From Coriobacteriia bacterium (GTDB taxonomy: Bacteria; Actinomycetota; Coriobacteriia; Coriobacteriales; UBA8131), in NCBI GenBank assembly GCA_009781525.1, contig WQXZ01000004.1:1-25106 (forward strand): DNA of 25,106 bases, written 5' to 3'. A program made the translations under genes and the position numbers. The stretch's first letter is position 1; every line of letters starts with the position of its first letter. The notes under the pieces were generated by a model. It worked only from the letters and a program-made list of their open reading frames with translations. It did not search any database and was not told where the DNA came from. Positions 7,373 through 19,200 of this stretch are shown one piece after another.

Positions 7373-7549
7373 CGACTTATATCATTGAAGCTGATTGATG
7401 CTGGTTTCAAGGCTGTAATCACTGTTGTTGACATCACTCGAATTGATGAAAGGTCCCGGGGCATGACTTTAACATATGATGCCATAGCAGAAATAGCTGC
7501 CTGCGGAGTTGACGCCTGCGGCAAGAAAAGTGAATACCACAGCTTTTTA
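7373..7549 (+). pseudogene. Remnant of a Dph6-type (diphthine-ammonia ligase family) ATPase
   Basis: The frame opens after a TGA at 7370 with no proper start. About 55 residues read like the C-terminal half of bacterial Dph6/DUF71 proteins: LIDAGFKAVITVVD, then IDERSRG, then GVDACGKKSEYHSF. Intact members have GVDPCGENGEYHTF at this point. The N-terminal nucleotide-binding domain is absent, and after residue 55 the reading becomes unrelated hydrophobic sequence. It is therefore a fragment cut at both ends. It lies about 100 bases from the compound palindrome, which suggests a past rearrangement here. A TTG at 7385 could start a 101-residue product, but I do not think it is functional. Confidence 0.7.
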
Positions 7550-7696
7550 AAGCAGGAGCACTGCTATGCAATATGTGCAACACTTCTTATGCTTTTCTGG
7601 CAACACTTAGTAGCCATTTTCAGCATCATTTGTTATGCTTTCTCTGCATCAATCTTTTTGGTGCACTTTGATTACATTATGGAGGTGTAATAGACC

Positions 7697-8950
7697 ATGA
7701 GCATGGAGTATCGTCCAAGAATCGTCGATGAGATAGTAAAGAAACGTCTGCAGTCCTCTGGTGCAGTTTTGATTACAGGGCCAAAGTGGTGCGGTAAAAG
7801 CACAACTGGGCTTTATCATTCTAAGTCCTCCGCTTTTATGGATATGCCTGAAGTACGTGAGCTTTATAGGCTCGCTCCTGACCTGATTTTGGATGGAGAG
7901 TATCCAAGATTAATTGATGAGTGGCAAGATACTCCAGATATTTGGGATAGAATTCGCAGGATAATTGATGAGTCTCGTAAGCAAGGTCTTTATATTCTAA
8001 CTGGGTCATCTACTCCAACCATAGACCCTTCACATACTGGCACTGGTCGATTCAGTCGTATACAAATGCGCACAATGTCACTCTTTGAGTCTGGCGATTC
8101 GACAGGCGACATATCTCTAAAAGACTTATTCGACGGAAAAGGTCTGAGAGCATTGCAGTCAAAAATGACCTACCAACAAACCATCAGATTAATCTGCCGT
8201 GGCGGATGGCCTGGAATCATCGATTTAGATGACGAAGCTGCTCTGACAGTATCAAGGGATTACATCGACTCGATTGCAGAGATAGATATCTCAAGAACGG
8301 ATGGCGTCTCTCGTGACCCTGCTAAAGTAAAGCTCTTATTGCGCTCACTTGCACGAACAATCACAACATCTGCAAAAGTAGGCACCATTCAAACTGACAT
8401 TTCACTACATTCCGACGAGGAGGTTTCAACACGTAGTATCCAGAATTACCTTTCAGCTTTAAAACGCCTCTATGTGGTAGCCGAGCAGGAGGCATGGTCT
8501 GAGAGTCTCCGGTCAAAATCAAGGATCCGCACAATGCCGCTACGCCACTTTACTGATCCTTCTCTGGCTGTTGCTGCCATGTCAGCGACTCCATCTATGT
8601 TGCTGCGTGATCCAGAAACATCAGGATTACTGTTCGAATCAATGTGCTTCAGAGACCTTACCGTCTATGCCGATGCGCTTGGTGGCAAAGTCTGCTATTA
8701 CAGAGAGGCTAATGGTTTCGAAGTAGATATAATCGTTCAACTTGACGATGGTAGATGGGGTGCGATTGAAGTAAAGATGGGTGTGCATCAGTTTGACTTA
8801 GCGGCAACAAACCTACTTCGCCTAAAAGACAAAATGGCTGACGTACTCATTCCCCCTTCATTTCTATTGGTTTTAACAGCGACTTCTGGTTATTCAGCTG
8901 CTCGACCAGACGGTGTTCTAATTGCTCCACTCGACCTGCTGGGTCCTTAA
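7697..8950 (+). CDS. AAA_14/DUF4143 family ATPase
   Basis: 417 residues. N-terminal P-loop ATPase of the AAA_14 type: Walker A GPKWCGKST (28-36), Walker B RLIDEWQ (71-77), sensor ILTGSS (100-105). The C-terminal DUF4143 part has a winged-helix-like middle (QNYLSALKRLYVVAEQEAW) and a restriction-nuclease-like core near 338-361: REANGFEVDIIV, then WGAIEVKMG, resembling the D-ExK pattern of PD-(D/E)XK folds. GGAGGTG nine bases before the ATG at 7697 supports this start; the second Met is 15 bases away. The family is widespread, patchily distributed and of unknown role; DNA or mobile-element-linked functions have been proposed. It stands alone beside a palindromic element and a gene remnant, so it may have arrived by transfer. 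The fold is certain; the role is unknown. Confidence 0.88.
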   Translation: MSMEYRPRIVDEIVKKRLQSSGAVLITGPKWCGKSTTGLYHSKSSAFMDMPEVRELYRLAPDLILDGEYPRLIDEWQDTPDIWDRIRRIIDESRKQGLYILTGSSTPTIDPSHTGTGRFSRIQMRTMSLFESGDSTGDISLKDLFDGKGLRALQSKMTYQQTIRLICRGGWPGIIDLDDEAALTVSRDYIDSIAEIDISRTDGVSRDPAKVKLLLRSLARTITTSAKVGTIQTDISLHSDEEVSTRSIQNYLSALKRLYVVAEQEAWSESLRSKSRIRTMPLRHFTDPSLAVAAMSATPSMLLRDPETSGLLFESMCFRDLTVYADALGGKVCYYREANGFEVDIIVQLDDGRWGAIEVKMGVHQFDLAATNLLRLKDKMADVLIPPSFLLVLTATSGYSAARPDGVLIAPLDLLGP

Positions 8951-9102
8951 ACAAACACCAAAGCCATCGAGTGGACATTCCGGAGTGTAGATAATGTTGT
9001 TACGATCATTATTAGCAGCGCACAGATTACTGAGTCTGGTTTTGGGCATACCTTCAACTCCCCGGTCCCTAAAGTTTATGTTTTCTGATTAGACAGTTCT
9101 GA

Positions 9103-9179
<77 letters not shown>

Positions 9180-9319
9180 ACAACACTTACAACACCGCGC
9201 CAAACGGTGCTACCGTATGCTACCAGAGTTGATTAGACAATTCCATTGCAGAGTAAAGACTATTCAAGTTGTTTGGTGCCGGCTTGCTGCTTTTGTCACC
9301 GAAACCCTCAAAGGAATTA

Positions 9320-9673
9320 CTAGAGACGTGCTTCCCAGATGCCATGCAGATTGCATTGAGCCTGCGCGACTATCTCTTCACCATCAAGTGCGAAGTTCAC
9401 GACGACCTCAGGGTCTTCACCTGCGCCAAAAGCTACATCAGCTACCAGTTCTTCTCCTACGTAGATCTTAATCCACTCGGTTAGATGTTCCTCGGTCTGA
9501 GGATGCACTAAGCCCTGAAGACCCATCGTCACCTTGATGGCCTGGCCATCAGCAGTATCGACCAGTTCGATGTTCGGCGTGTGCTTCAGCTCTGCTTCAG
9601 TCGCGTTTTCCATATCAGTAATGACATGTATCTCTACTGCAACCTCGTTTTCATTGTTTACAGAATCAACCAT
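9320..9673 (-). CDS. Superoxide reductase (class II, neelaredoxin-type)
   Basis: 117 residues from the ATG at 9673, chosen because GGGAGGAG lies six bases upstream; a GTG 15 bases further out falls inside that ribosome site. The protein is a single superoxide reductase domain that reduces superoxide to peroxide without making oxygen, a defence of anaerobes. All five ligands of the Fe(His)4(Cys) centre can be placed: H31 in ELKHTPNI with the conserved preceding Lys30, H57 and H63 in VHPQTEEHLTEW, and C107/H110 in CNLHGIW. The N-terminal desulforedoxin iron domain of class I enzymes is absent. The N-terminus (about 1-25) is acidic and variable. Electrons would come from an unlinked rubredoxin-type donor, none of which is in this window. 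A perfect TATAAT lies 45 bases upstream. Confidence 0.88.
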   Translation of the reverse strand: MVDSVNNENEVAVEIHVITDMENATEAELKHTPNIELVDTADGQAIKVTMGLQGLVHPQTEEHLTEWIKIYVGEELVADVAFGAGEDPEVVVNFALDGEEIVAQAQCNLHGIWEARL

Positions 9674-9717
9674 TGTGGCTCCTCCCACTTTGTGTCGGTA
9701 TTAACTCTAATGCCACT

Positions 9718-9723
9718 ATTATA
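9718..9723 (-). promoter_or_regulatory. -10 element of the superoxide reductase promoter
   Basis: Reading the minus strand, TATAAT occurs 45 bases before the ATG, predicting a leader of about 38 bases. No good -35 is found at 16-18 bases, so an activator may be needed. It lies between the stop of the upstream small exported protein (9753) and this gene, so the two are probably separate transcripts. Confidence 0.5.
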
Positions 9724-9752
9724 CTGATGTTAACTGCACAGGACATCCTTGC

Positions 9753-10190
9753 TCAAGCCGTTGATACTGAAGGCGCTGGTACTCTTTCGGCTGGCTCTCC
9801 ACCAATGTAGATAATCACTTCATCATTTGCCTGATCGTAGTAGAACAACGGAATGCTACGAGCATAGATGTCATCATTTTCATAAAACCCAGTAATGTTG
9901 AAGTTGCTGACGCTGTTCTCCTGTGCAGCAGCACGGCTGATTTGAAAACTGTACTCAATAATTTCAAGCTTCTTTTCAGCAGACAGATTGTCCCAATCAA
10001 TGTCAGTAGAGATGATTACCATGTAGTTCGTGTAGTTGATTGTTCCTGAACGCTGGTTAGAGGTTCTCAGCTCTACGAAACCTTCTGGTACTTTTTCCCT
10101 GCTGACAGAGCAAGCACCAGCACTAAAAGCCAGTGGTATCAGAATCATCGATACAGCTACCACTGCAAAAACAATTGTCTTTCTTTTCAT
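9753..10190 (-). CDS. Small exported protein, possible lipoprotein
   Basis: 145 residues from the ATG at 10190, preceded by AAGGAG at five bases; an in-frame ATG at 10214 has no ribosome site. Residues 1-26 form a signal peptide: MKRK, then a hydrophobic stretch, then FSAGA before Cys27. AGA-C is a poor match to the lipobox because position -3 is Ala, so it could be a lipoprotein or a normally cleaved secreted protein. The mature part (about 118 residues) has an acidic, Tyr/Asn-rich composition with a helix-like segment SAEKKLEIIEYSFQISRAAA near 78-97 and a strand-rich end (IPLFYYDQANDEVIIYIGG). I recognise no family. It is separated from the giant surface-protein gene by a terminator, so co-transcription is unlikely, but location at the cell surface is a shared property. 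Confidence 0.75.
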   Translation of the reverse strand: MKRKTIVFAVVAVSMILIPLAFSAGACSVSREKVPEGFVELRTSNQRSGTINYTNYMVIISTDIDWDNLSAEKKLEIIEYSFQISRAAAQENSVSNFNITGFYENDDIYARSIPLFYYDQANDEVIIYIGGEPAERVPAPSVSTA

Positions 10191-10229
10191 GATTCTCCTT
10201 TTCGAATCCAGCATGCTTACTGCCCTCCT

Positions 10230-10280
10230 AAAAAAACGAGCAAGCGCCTGCCCAATGTCATTTGCATAGGCAGGCGCTCA
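10230..10280 (-). terminator. Intrinsic terminator of the giant surface-protein gene
   Basis: On the minus strand a 10-bp GC-rich stem (AGCGCCTGCC / GGCAGGCGCT) with a loop of about 17 bases is followed after five bases by seven T residues. It starts just after the stop codon at 10292, ending that long transcript before the next gene at 10190. Confidence 0.85.
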
Positions 10281-10291
10281 TTTCTTACTAC

Positions 10292-13200
10292 TTAGAAAAC
10301 AACACTTTCGTTTTGCATGAACTGCGCGTTGCTTCTTCTTCTTAACAACACTGAGACAGCCCAAATACATGCTTGTGCTACAAGTAGTAACGCCATTATC
10401 AGGGAGTATCGGTCTATCATCTGCATCGGCAGGCTGAAGTCCTGGGTGGTTAACAGAACAAGTAATCCTTCTGCGAACAGCACAGCAGATGCAAGAATCT
10501 TTAGAATACTGGCTTGGCGGTAACGCTTGCTGGAGGCAAAGTCATTGTCGGTTTGCGCTGAGGGAGCCGTGTCTTGCGTATCACCACTGTCTCTCCTGCG
10601 TCCCTTCCTGCCAACCATAAATAGCACCAGAATGTAGACAAACAGTAAGCCTGAAAGCACAACTGACAGCAAGTTGAACAATGCCCAACCTGGCTCAGTA
10701 GAGATAACAACAGGGGCAGGTGTCACGACTACAGAACCAACAACAGGTAAGTCATCTGGTTCTGCCGGTGTAACCACAGGTGGAACGACTATCACTGTAG
10801 TCGGTGGATTAACAATTACCGGACCAGGAGGTGTTGGTGGTTTCGGAGCTTCTACAACCTTCCACTGCGCATACACAACCATGTTACCTGTCACGATATA
10901 TTCGGCAGTAAAGTGTGTGCCTCCACTAATAGACGTTGCCCAGTAAAGGAAGGTATAGCCGTTTCGCACAGGTGTGCTGGGTAGGTATGGGATTGTTGTT
11001 GCTGGTTCCTGTACGTATATTGCCTGTGGACCTGTCAACCTACCGCCATTGGCGTTGAACTCAACTTTATGGCGCGCGGCAGGCACCTCGGGGATTTCCG
11101 ATTCCGGATCATCGATGACAGTCAGAATCAACTCGATCTGACAAGACAGATTACTATCGGCAACCTTGATGGTATAGCTTCCTGACTTCGCCTCAAAGCC
11201 GCCTTTGCTGACTACCACCGCATCTTGGGTGCTCAGCTCCCCACTGGGATAAGCCACACAAGCCTCAGCCTGTAAAACCAAAAGCAGCGAAGCATCGTTT
11301 AAGATCTTCTCCACCTGAGAAACGTATAGTGTGACGTTATTTCCATAGACGTAGACTCGTGTTCCGCTGGGGTCAGTCGGCAGTGCTGGCTTTTCGCCAA
11401 TAACGTCGGCATCTACAACCTTGGCTATTACCTGTCTGTCAATGTATCCAGTCGGGTCATCGAGGGCGCGAACCGTGACTTGATATTCGCCGACCGCACT
11501 GTTGTAGCCCCCAGTGCTATGGATGCTGACAACAGCTGGGAAAAGTTCTGCGCCTGTCTCTCCGTTATAGGCTTGCGCCTCTGTGCCTGTCAGCAACTGG
11601 TTGATGCGTTCGATCGAATCGGAGGCAACATCGGCAGACCTGATTACAAAGGAACGAGCCTCCAGGATTCGTCCGCTACCAACATGGTACCTGCCATCAT
11701 TTACTACAACGCAGCGCTGGGCACTGACCAGACTGCCATTGTTGCCAGTGACCGTGTAAGTCACCTGATAAATACCTGGCCTGCTGGTGTCTACCGCCCG
11801 GGTCGGGTCGGTTGAAAACCACGTTACACTACTGGTAATGTCACCGACTCCTGGGTCAATGGCAGCGACATCAGACATCGCTACGCTGTTGTCCCATGAA
11901 GTTCCAAGAGCAAGCTCGATTGGCGTCCTGACATAGAGCGCTGCCGGAGAGCCGTTGGTCACCATGCCGTTAATAACCGCTGAGCGCTCGGTCTGAGTGT
12001 ATCCTGTGATACCGAAGGCTATCGGATAGGTACCGACGAGAGCCTCGAATCCGCCGGTGTCGTGAACCAAAACCGCAACATCACCCAGCTGGGGTAGCAG
12101 CTTTATGGCTCTGGCGCTGGCTGCATTGACGAAGTCAGCATCATTATTCATCGTATCAGCTACTGCGACATCGACTGCATAGTCCGATGCTATTAATGCG
12201 TATTTGCTGCGATAAGGGTCTTGCCCCAGGTCAACGACATCAGAATCTACGATCTCGCCAGTCACTGACACAGTGGTTTCTGAATATCCGACAGCACGGA
12301 AGGTGAAGCTATATACTCCCAGCTGCTTCGCAGCAAATCCCAGTGGTAGCGCTGAAGCCAGCTCAACGACAAGAGGTTCGCAGTCGAAGTTATACGCCTC
12401 TGCAAACGCCAGGGCAATCGCATCACTTACGGTGCCGGCAAACAGGGGATCTTTTACAGACACCACAAAGTTCTTTGCGCCAACTATAACTCCTCCGCTT
12501 GAACTGCCGCCGTCACCTTCATCGTCATCAACAACAAATCGCCCATCGTTAATCACCACGGCTCGACTTACGCTAACAGTGGCAGGAACCTTGTTTCCGT
12601 ATTCATCATCAACAGTGATAATCGGATCGGCAACCGAATGAATGACCTGCTTGACGCCTACCAGAGACTGGTCAATCGGCAAAGCAGTATCTATTCCTGC
12701 AGAAATCACTACATCATCAATACTTATCTCAGGACTGTCCGAATCGCTAACAGAAACACCGTCCAGCAACTGCTGCAAGCTCACATAGACTGAATCTTCG
12801 GTTGCATCCAAAACCAGCGGACCATCAACAGCAAGCTCAGGTAAATAACCTGGTGCAACAGTAAACAGCACTGTCACACTCACGCCCTGAACTCCCAGCG
12901 GCGCGAAAGTCACAGCGTATACGCCGACCTCCTGCCCAATCGAATTCAAAGTCACGTCAACCGTAAAATCATCAATACTACCCGTATCAGAAATCACATA
13001 ACCTACCGCTTTTGCCGCCTCAATCAAGGCAGCTTTTGTATCCGCATCCAGCCGCCCTGCCAGTTGCCCTGCCTGAGCAAAGCTGATCGTTGCGTTGTTT
13101 GCCCCAACCACATAGCGGCTGCAGTCCAGCGAATCGCCTGTGTTCGTGTCAGCAATTGCCCCTGTGTCTTCGTCTGGTTTATTGCTTATCGCATCTCTGT

Positions 13201-16200
13201 CGATAACCCTGGCAGATATCTCTACCACTGGCAAAAGCTCGTCTGATATGCCAATCAGAATATGTGGATAAGATCCCACTATCGCTGCCAGATCACCATC
13301 TGCGCGGACAATCGCAGCTACTGAATCAATGCCGATTACACAGCCATTTATGTCCCTTTCTACCTTCAATGCTTTTGCGTGGCTGAACTGCAGAATCAGC
13401 TCGTCAGTATCAGAAGACCCAGCGACAACACTGACAGTTGTCACAAAACTCCAGGCTGAAACAGCGTAGTCGCGGTCGATTGCCCAAGGTCCTACTAAAA
13501 CGTAACCGATGCCGGTCGTCTCGTTTCCTTCACTGTCTGTGACCTTGTAGTTCACCTGGTAAATTCCTTCAATAGAAGTATCGACTGGGGTGTCGTGCCA
13601 AAGTGTCAGGTTATCAATGCTGTCTTCTGAGTCGCCATAGTAAACTTCGGATCTGTAATCACCAATGCCAAACTCGCTATTCAAGCCTGTTACCTTCAGC
13701 GCCGGTACTTCTAGCCAGGGATGATTACCATTACTGACAACCACGTTCACCCAGACATAGGCGCTGTGATCCTCATCCACCCAGAACTTGACAGCTACGA
13801 TGGTCGGATAGTCAGGGTCTCCCTCGGGCGCAAAGTCAATCGATCTGAAGCCAGAGTCATCTGCCAGGAGCGATGTGCCCCCCTTTGCCAGGGTATAGTC
13901 GTTTCTCAGGTAGCTCTGTGCTCCGGAACGCGAAAGGAAGGTTTGCTGGTAGTCGGTATCGGATGCTGTTTGCAGTACATAAGCATCTGCAAGATTGATA
14001 CGGAAGCCTCTGGCACTGATGGCATATGTCTCACCATTGCCTCCACCTGTACCTGGAGAGAGTACTTTGGCAGTTACCATCTTTACCAAATCAGCATAGC
14101 CTATGATTCCGACAAGTGGATGATAGGCGCCTTGGGCTGAAGAGAAGCCTGCTGTATCAGCAACGTAGGCTGATACCTCAGTGCCGTCTGTGCTGAATGC
14201 TTTGGCTTCCGAACGCTCAAGTATCTGGGCTGATGCTTGTGAGCTCACTTCAGACGATTCAATCACAAAGGAGTAAGCCTGGATGATGTAGCACTCATCG
14301 AAGACGATACTGCCATCGTTAACTATCAGTGCACGGGATATCTCTGCAACATTTCCGTCGGAGTCTGTAACCGAGTAGGTGATTTTTGTCACTGAGGCTG
14401 CTCTAAGCTCTATAACCGGTAGCACCTCATTACCAAAGCTATCGGGGTTTATTACTATACTGCCTGTGATATCACCATCCTCTCTGTCTGAGGCGGTGAC
14501 ACCATACATCATCTGGCTACGGTTCACATAGCCTAAGTTGTTCGGGTCATAGATGATCTCCAATGGAATCGGTACTGCCGAAACCACAGGCGAGTTGCCA
14601 TCTACCACAGTGACAGACAAAGTAAGGAGCGCATTTAAACCTGGGTCAGCTATGGTTACATTGTAGATTCCACAAGCAACATCAAAGCCATCATCATCAA
14701 CCACGATAGGAGTAAGCGATAACAGCGTGCCACCAGCCTGGGTCTTTCTGGCTCCAGCCTGTAGTGTGAGAAGAAGAGATGAGTTCTTATCCCCAGACCC
14801 AATGATGGTAGCTGCCTCAGATATTCTTATGGTGATGTGGTTGCCGAAGACGTAGTAGCTGTCGCTTCTCTCGTCCTCTGGTTCGTTTACCACCAGGTCG
14901 GCATCGACTACTTCAGCGACGATATTCTTGTAGAGATAGCCGGAAGGTACGTCTACGCCGGCAACAGTGATGTTATAGGTTCCCACTTCCTTCCGGTAGC
15001 CACCGTTACTTAGAACAGATACCTCAGTCGATGAGATCGGTTCACCTGTTGCGCCATCATAGAGGCTGGTATATGACTTGCCCAGTATCTCCTGATTGAT
15101 GATTGCTGGGTTATCCGTCACATTCTCTACCTTGGTAACAAATGCCCTGGCTACCAGAATGCGTCCATCTCCTACCACGTAGCGACCGTCGTTTACCACC
15201 ACTATCCTGGTCGGTAGGACATCTGGGTGGTTACCGTCACTGTCCTCGACATCATAGTGCAACCTGTACATACCTACCTGAGTGAGGTTCACGGGGCCTG
15301 TAGACATATCGGAGCTAACAACGATGCTTGCAGTAATGTCACCGTCCTCTGCGTCGTCGGCCGTGACGCCGAACAGGTCGGAGTAGTCAACCGGCAGAAT
15401 AGAGTCAACAGGTCGCTCTGGGTCATCCGGATCTCCAACCCAGACATCTATCGGTGTCACAAGGCTTATCACAGGTGCGGTTCGCTGCGATACCGTACCG
15501 GTCACACCTACATGCAAGACGGAGATGGGTATGGACGCTATACAGAAGATAATCGGTTGATAGCTGCCTATTGTATCGGTGAAGCCTGCACGGTCTTCTA
15601 CGATCAAGGTTGCTTCCGGAGCTGAGTCAATCAGTTTGAATACCTGGGCGTTTGCCGCAAAAATGAAAGCTGCGTCTCCTGTAATCAGGATGGCTCTGGC
15701 ACTGGTCAGGTTAACCCTGAAATCAGAAGCCGCGATTGCATAGGCAGAGTCCTTGCCACCTGGATCCAGTGTATCGGCATCTGTGACATAGGCATTAATC
15801 GTCTTGGTAACTGAGTGCCCTGATACCGTCCAGGTGATGATATAGGTACCGACCTCGGCAGCGTCAACATAGCCAGATGGACGAGCGATCCAGTTAACAG
15901 TATAGGCAACACCTTTGATGGAGTAGGCCTCAGCATATGAGAGGCTTCTTGCCTGACCTTCCGAGCCGTCGACTCGACCTGGTCCTGTGCGTTTGACTAC
16001 GAAGTCGCGGGCTCCGATGATGATGTTATCTGCTTTATCGATTATGTAGCGTCCATCATCTATCACCACTGCACGGGATGCTGTGGCGGTGTTGTTGTGT
16101 GAGTCGGTCACAGAGTAGTCGACCTTCCAGACACCGACATTCTGCTGGTTCAGGCTCACTCCGCCGGCAACTACGACAGTGGTCTGGTTAAGTAGATCAC

Positions 16201-19200
16201 CATCCTCGGCATCGAGTACTTCCATGGCTGCTTTCAGGTCAGCCTCGGTTAACGCATACGAGTAGTCGGTCCTGGTAAACACCAGAGGTTCTTGGATGAA
16301 GTTAATAACTGGTCGCTCGCCATTGTCTATCTCGAAGATCACTGTGACAGATACTCCACTGATACCTATAGGAGCAAAGACCACCTGATAGCTGCCTCCC
16401 GCCACCAGTGGATGTAAGTCATCACCGATCTGGTTGCTCAAGACACAGGCATCGAAGGTCTCTATCCTGTCAGTAATCACCCAGGCTTCAGCAAAAGCGC
16501 GTTCTATTAGAAGCTCTGTCACTGTGTCTGTCATGCCGACATAGGCAGCTGACTCCAAATAAGTCAGTCTGACATGGTTGGCTGCGACCACATAACGGGT
16601 GTCAGTGAAATTATCCGGTCCTCTTCCTATCACGTCTTGGTCTATCACCTTGGCTGTGATAGTAGTAGATAGACTGCAGTCATAACCTGGCTCATCGGCA
16701 AGCCCAATTATAATCGGGTACTCACCAGCGACAGCCTTATAGCCACCGCTGTCTTCGACCTCCAGTAGATAGTTGACCGGAATCGGTAACAGATGTTGCT
16801 CGGATAAATCAATCGTCCTTATCCGCCATGCCTTAGCAGTAGCCAGACCAAGTATCACACTGCTTCCGGTGCCATTAGCCGTGATATTATCCACAGTTTC
16901 GATAAAGCTCATCGCCAGTAAAATGTAGTCGCTGTTCATTGCGGCACGCCTGGATACCATTACCAGAACGGTAACGGTTACAGTGTTATGGTCTGAGTCT
17001 GTTACCTGATAGCTGATCTCTTGAAAAACATCCTCTATGTCCAGGCTCACAGGTGTGCCTTCAATGAATACGCTCGGGGAGCTGCTTGAGTCAAGCAAGC
17101 CCATTTTTATCGCGCTGGTTATGTCGCCGTCGGTACTGTCGTAGGCAGAAACGCCATTCATACCCGTCCAGTCTGTGTAATAGATCGCGTCGGCTGGCTT
17201 GTCAGATGGTTCTCCCGTCCAGACCAGACGTACTGAAGGAGCCACGATCACAGGCGGATAGCCATTGTCAACAAAAGCGATAATTGTCGTCTGAGCAGCT
17301 GGATCCTCAAGGCTTCCGAAGGTAATCATAAAGTGGTCACCGTGTTGCAACGGCTGGTTGGCGGCATCAGCAAAACCACCATCGTCAAGCAAAACGCAGA
17401 TGGCTGCCGTGTCACTGACAAAGCCTGCTGAGGTGCGGTCGTAAAACATCACCTGCGCGTGACCAGCAAGCATCGCGTCATAGTCGACTGTTGATGCAAG
17501 GGCGACCAACGCATTCGCATCGTGTGCGTTCATGCAGAAGTTGCTGGCAACTATGGATAAAATCTCGCCGTTGGCTCCGTTCATATCGCCCACCTTGGGA
17601 GCCAGTGCGTCTCCGTCATCGATGACTCGCGCAATGATTGTTTTCTGCAGATCTGCATGACCGCTGACCTGGATTATCACGTTGTAGTCGTTTGGCGTGT
17701 TTCGATATCCGCCATTGTCAGCGACCGCTGCTAAACGTGGTTGTCCGCCCGTCGTCCAGGCTTTGGCATTAGACATTGCTCGTAACTGAGCGCTGATACC
17801 TGTGCTTCTGACGTCTGATGTTCTGATCACAAATGAAAGTGCTTCCAATATATAGGTGCTGTCGTAGATATATCTACCGTCGTTGACTATTACTGCCCTG
17901 GTATCACTCCCTGTGTTGTGATCCTCGTCAGTGTAGCTGTACGTTACCTCGTAGATACCTGGACGATCAGCCGGAATGCTATTTACCAGAACGCCAGAAC
18001 CTCCGTCAGTAACATCAAATATCGTAATCACTACCTGGTCTATTACATCGCCTTCGGGGTTGGTAACAGTTACGGCTTCCGCGTCGGTCGCTGTCACTCC
18101 CTGCATCAGCTTGGCAACTGAGATATCACCATTGCTGTCAACCCACGCTCGGTCAACAGGCAGCAGAACCTCCAGTGGTTTCGGCAGCGCTGTCACAACC
18201 GGAATGCCACCGACTCCGACAGTAATCGTCAGTGTGATACTGCACTCGCCATTGACATCACTCACAGTGAAACGAAATACCTCAATGTCATTTTGATGGT
18301 CACTGTCCAACATGCGATCTACGTAATCATCCAGATCGATTATCGTTACTGCTGGATGCGTAATAGGTCCAGCTGGATAAGTACGGCTTGCTCCAGCTTT
18401 CAGAGCAGCAAGAATCGCGCTGTCTCCACCAGCTGCTGTAGACTCTGCCTCCGATATTGTCTGCATCAGTGAAGTTCCGTAGACGTAGGTAACCGGATCA
18501 AAAGGCGGTGGATCAGTCGGTCCGATAACCTCGGCATCAACCACCTCTCCGATGATGGTTTTGCTAACTGCACCTGTTGGGGTATCGAGGGCAGTAATAC
18601 TGATCTGGTAGGTGCCAACTGAGCGATGGTAACCACCTGTATCAACCTGGTCGATATTACCGACGATGCTGATCTCAATGCCAGTGGTTCCATCATACAG
18701 CCTGGCTTTTGACTTGCTTAAGATATCTTCTTCTATTCGACTTGGGTTTGTACTACCGGTAACATCGACCAGTCTGGTAACAAACGATGTGGCATAGAGC
18801 ACTCGCCCGTCGCCAACCATGAAGTTACCGTCGTTTACCACTACCAGCCTATGTGCTGTGGCAGTGTTGTGATCGCTGTCGGTAACTGCATACTGCATCG
18901 TATAAAGTCCTGGCTCAGTCAAGATTACTCCACTGGTCGGCTCAAGATGGGTAACCTGTATTGCCGAGTCAGCAAGTGCAAAATGGGGTTCTTCTCCATC
19001 TTCGATATCAAATGCTGCGACCTCATACAGGTCGCTGTATTGGCTGGGTAGAATTGCGCCGGCCGGCTTTAGCCCTTCTGGTCCGATCCAGACTTCCAGC
19101 GGGCTTAAAGCTGTGATTACAGGATCATTGCCCTGCGAAACCCGACCATAGACCGGACTTACCATTGTTGGCGGTGTCGTGATAACCGTGTTGCCGCCTA

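Noticed and set aside
9217..9484. Plus-strand open frames opposite superoxide reductase
   Set aside because: They are shadows of a well-supported minus-strand gene, with no ribosome site or recognisable protein.
10725..10760. LPVVG as a sortase signal in the giant protein
   Set aside because: It lacks the Thr of LPXTG and is not followed directly by a hydrophobic helix and a basic tail.
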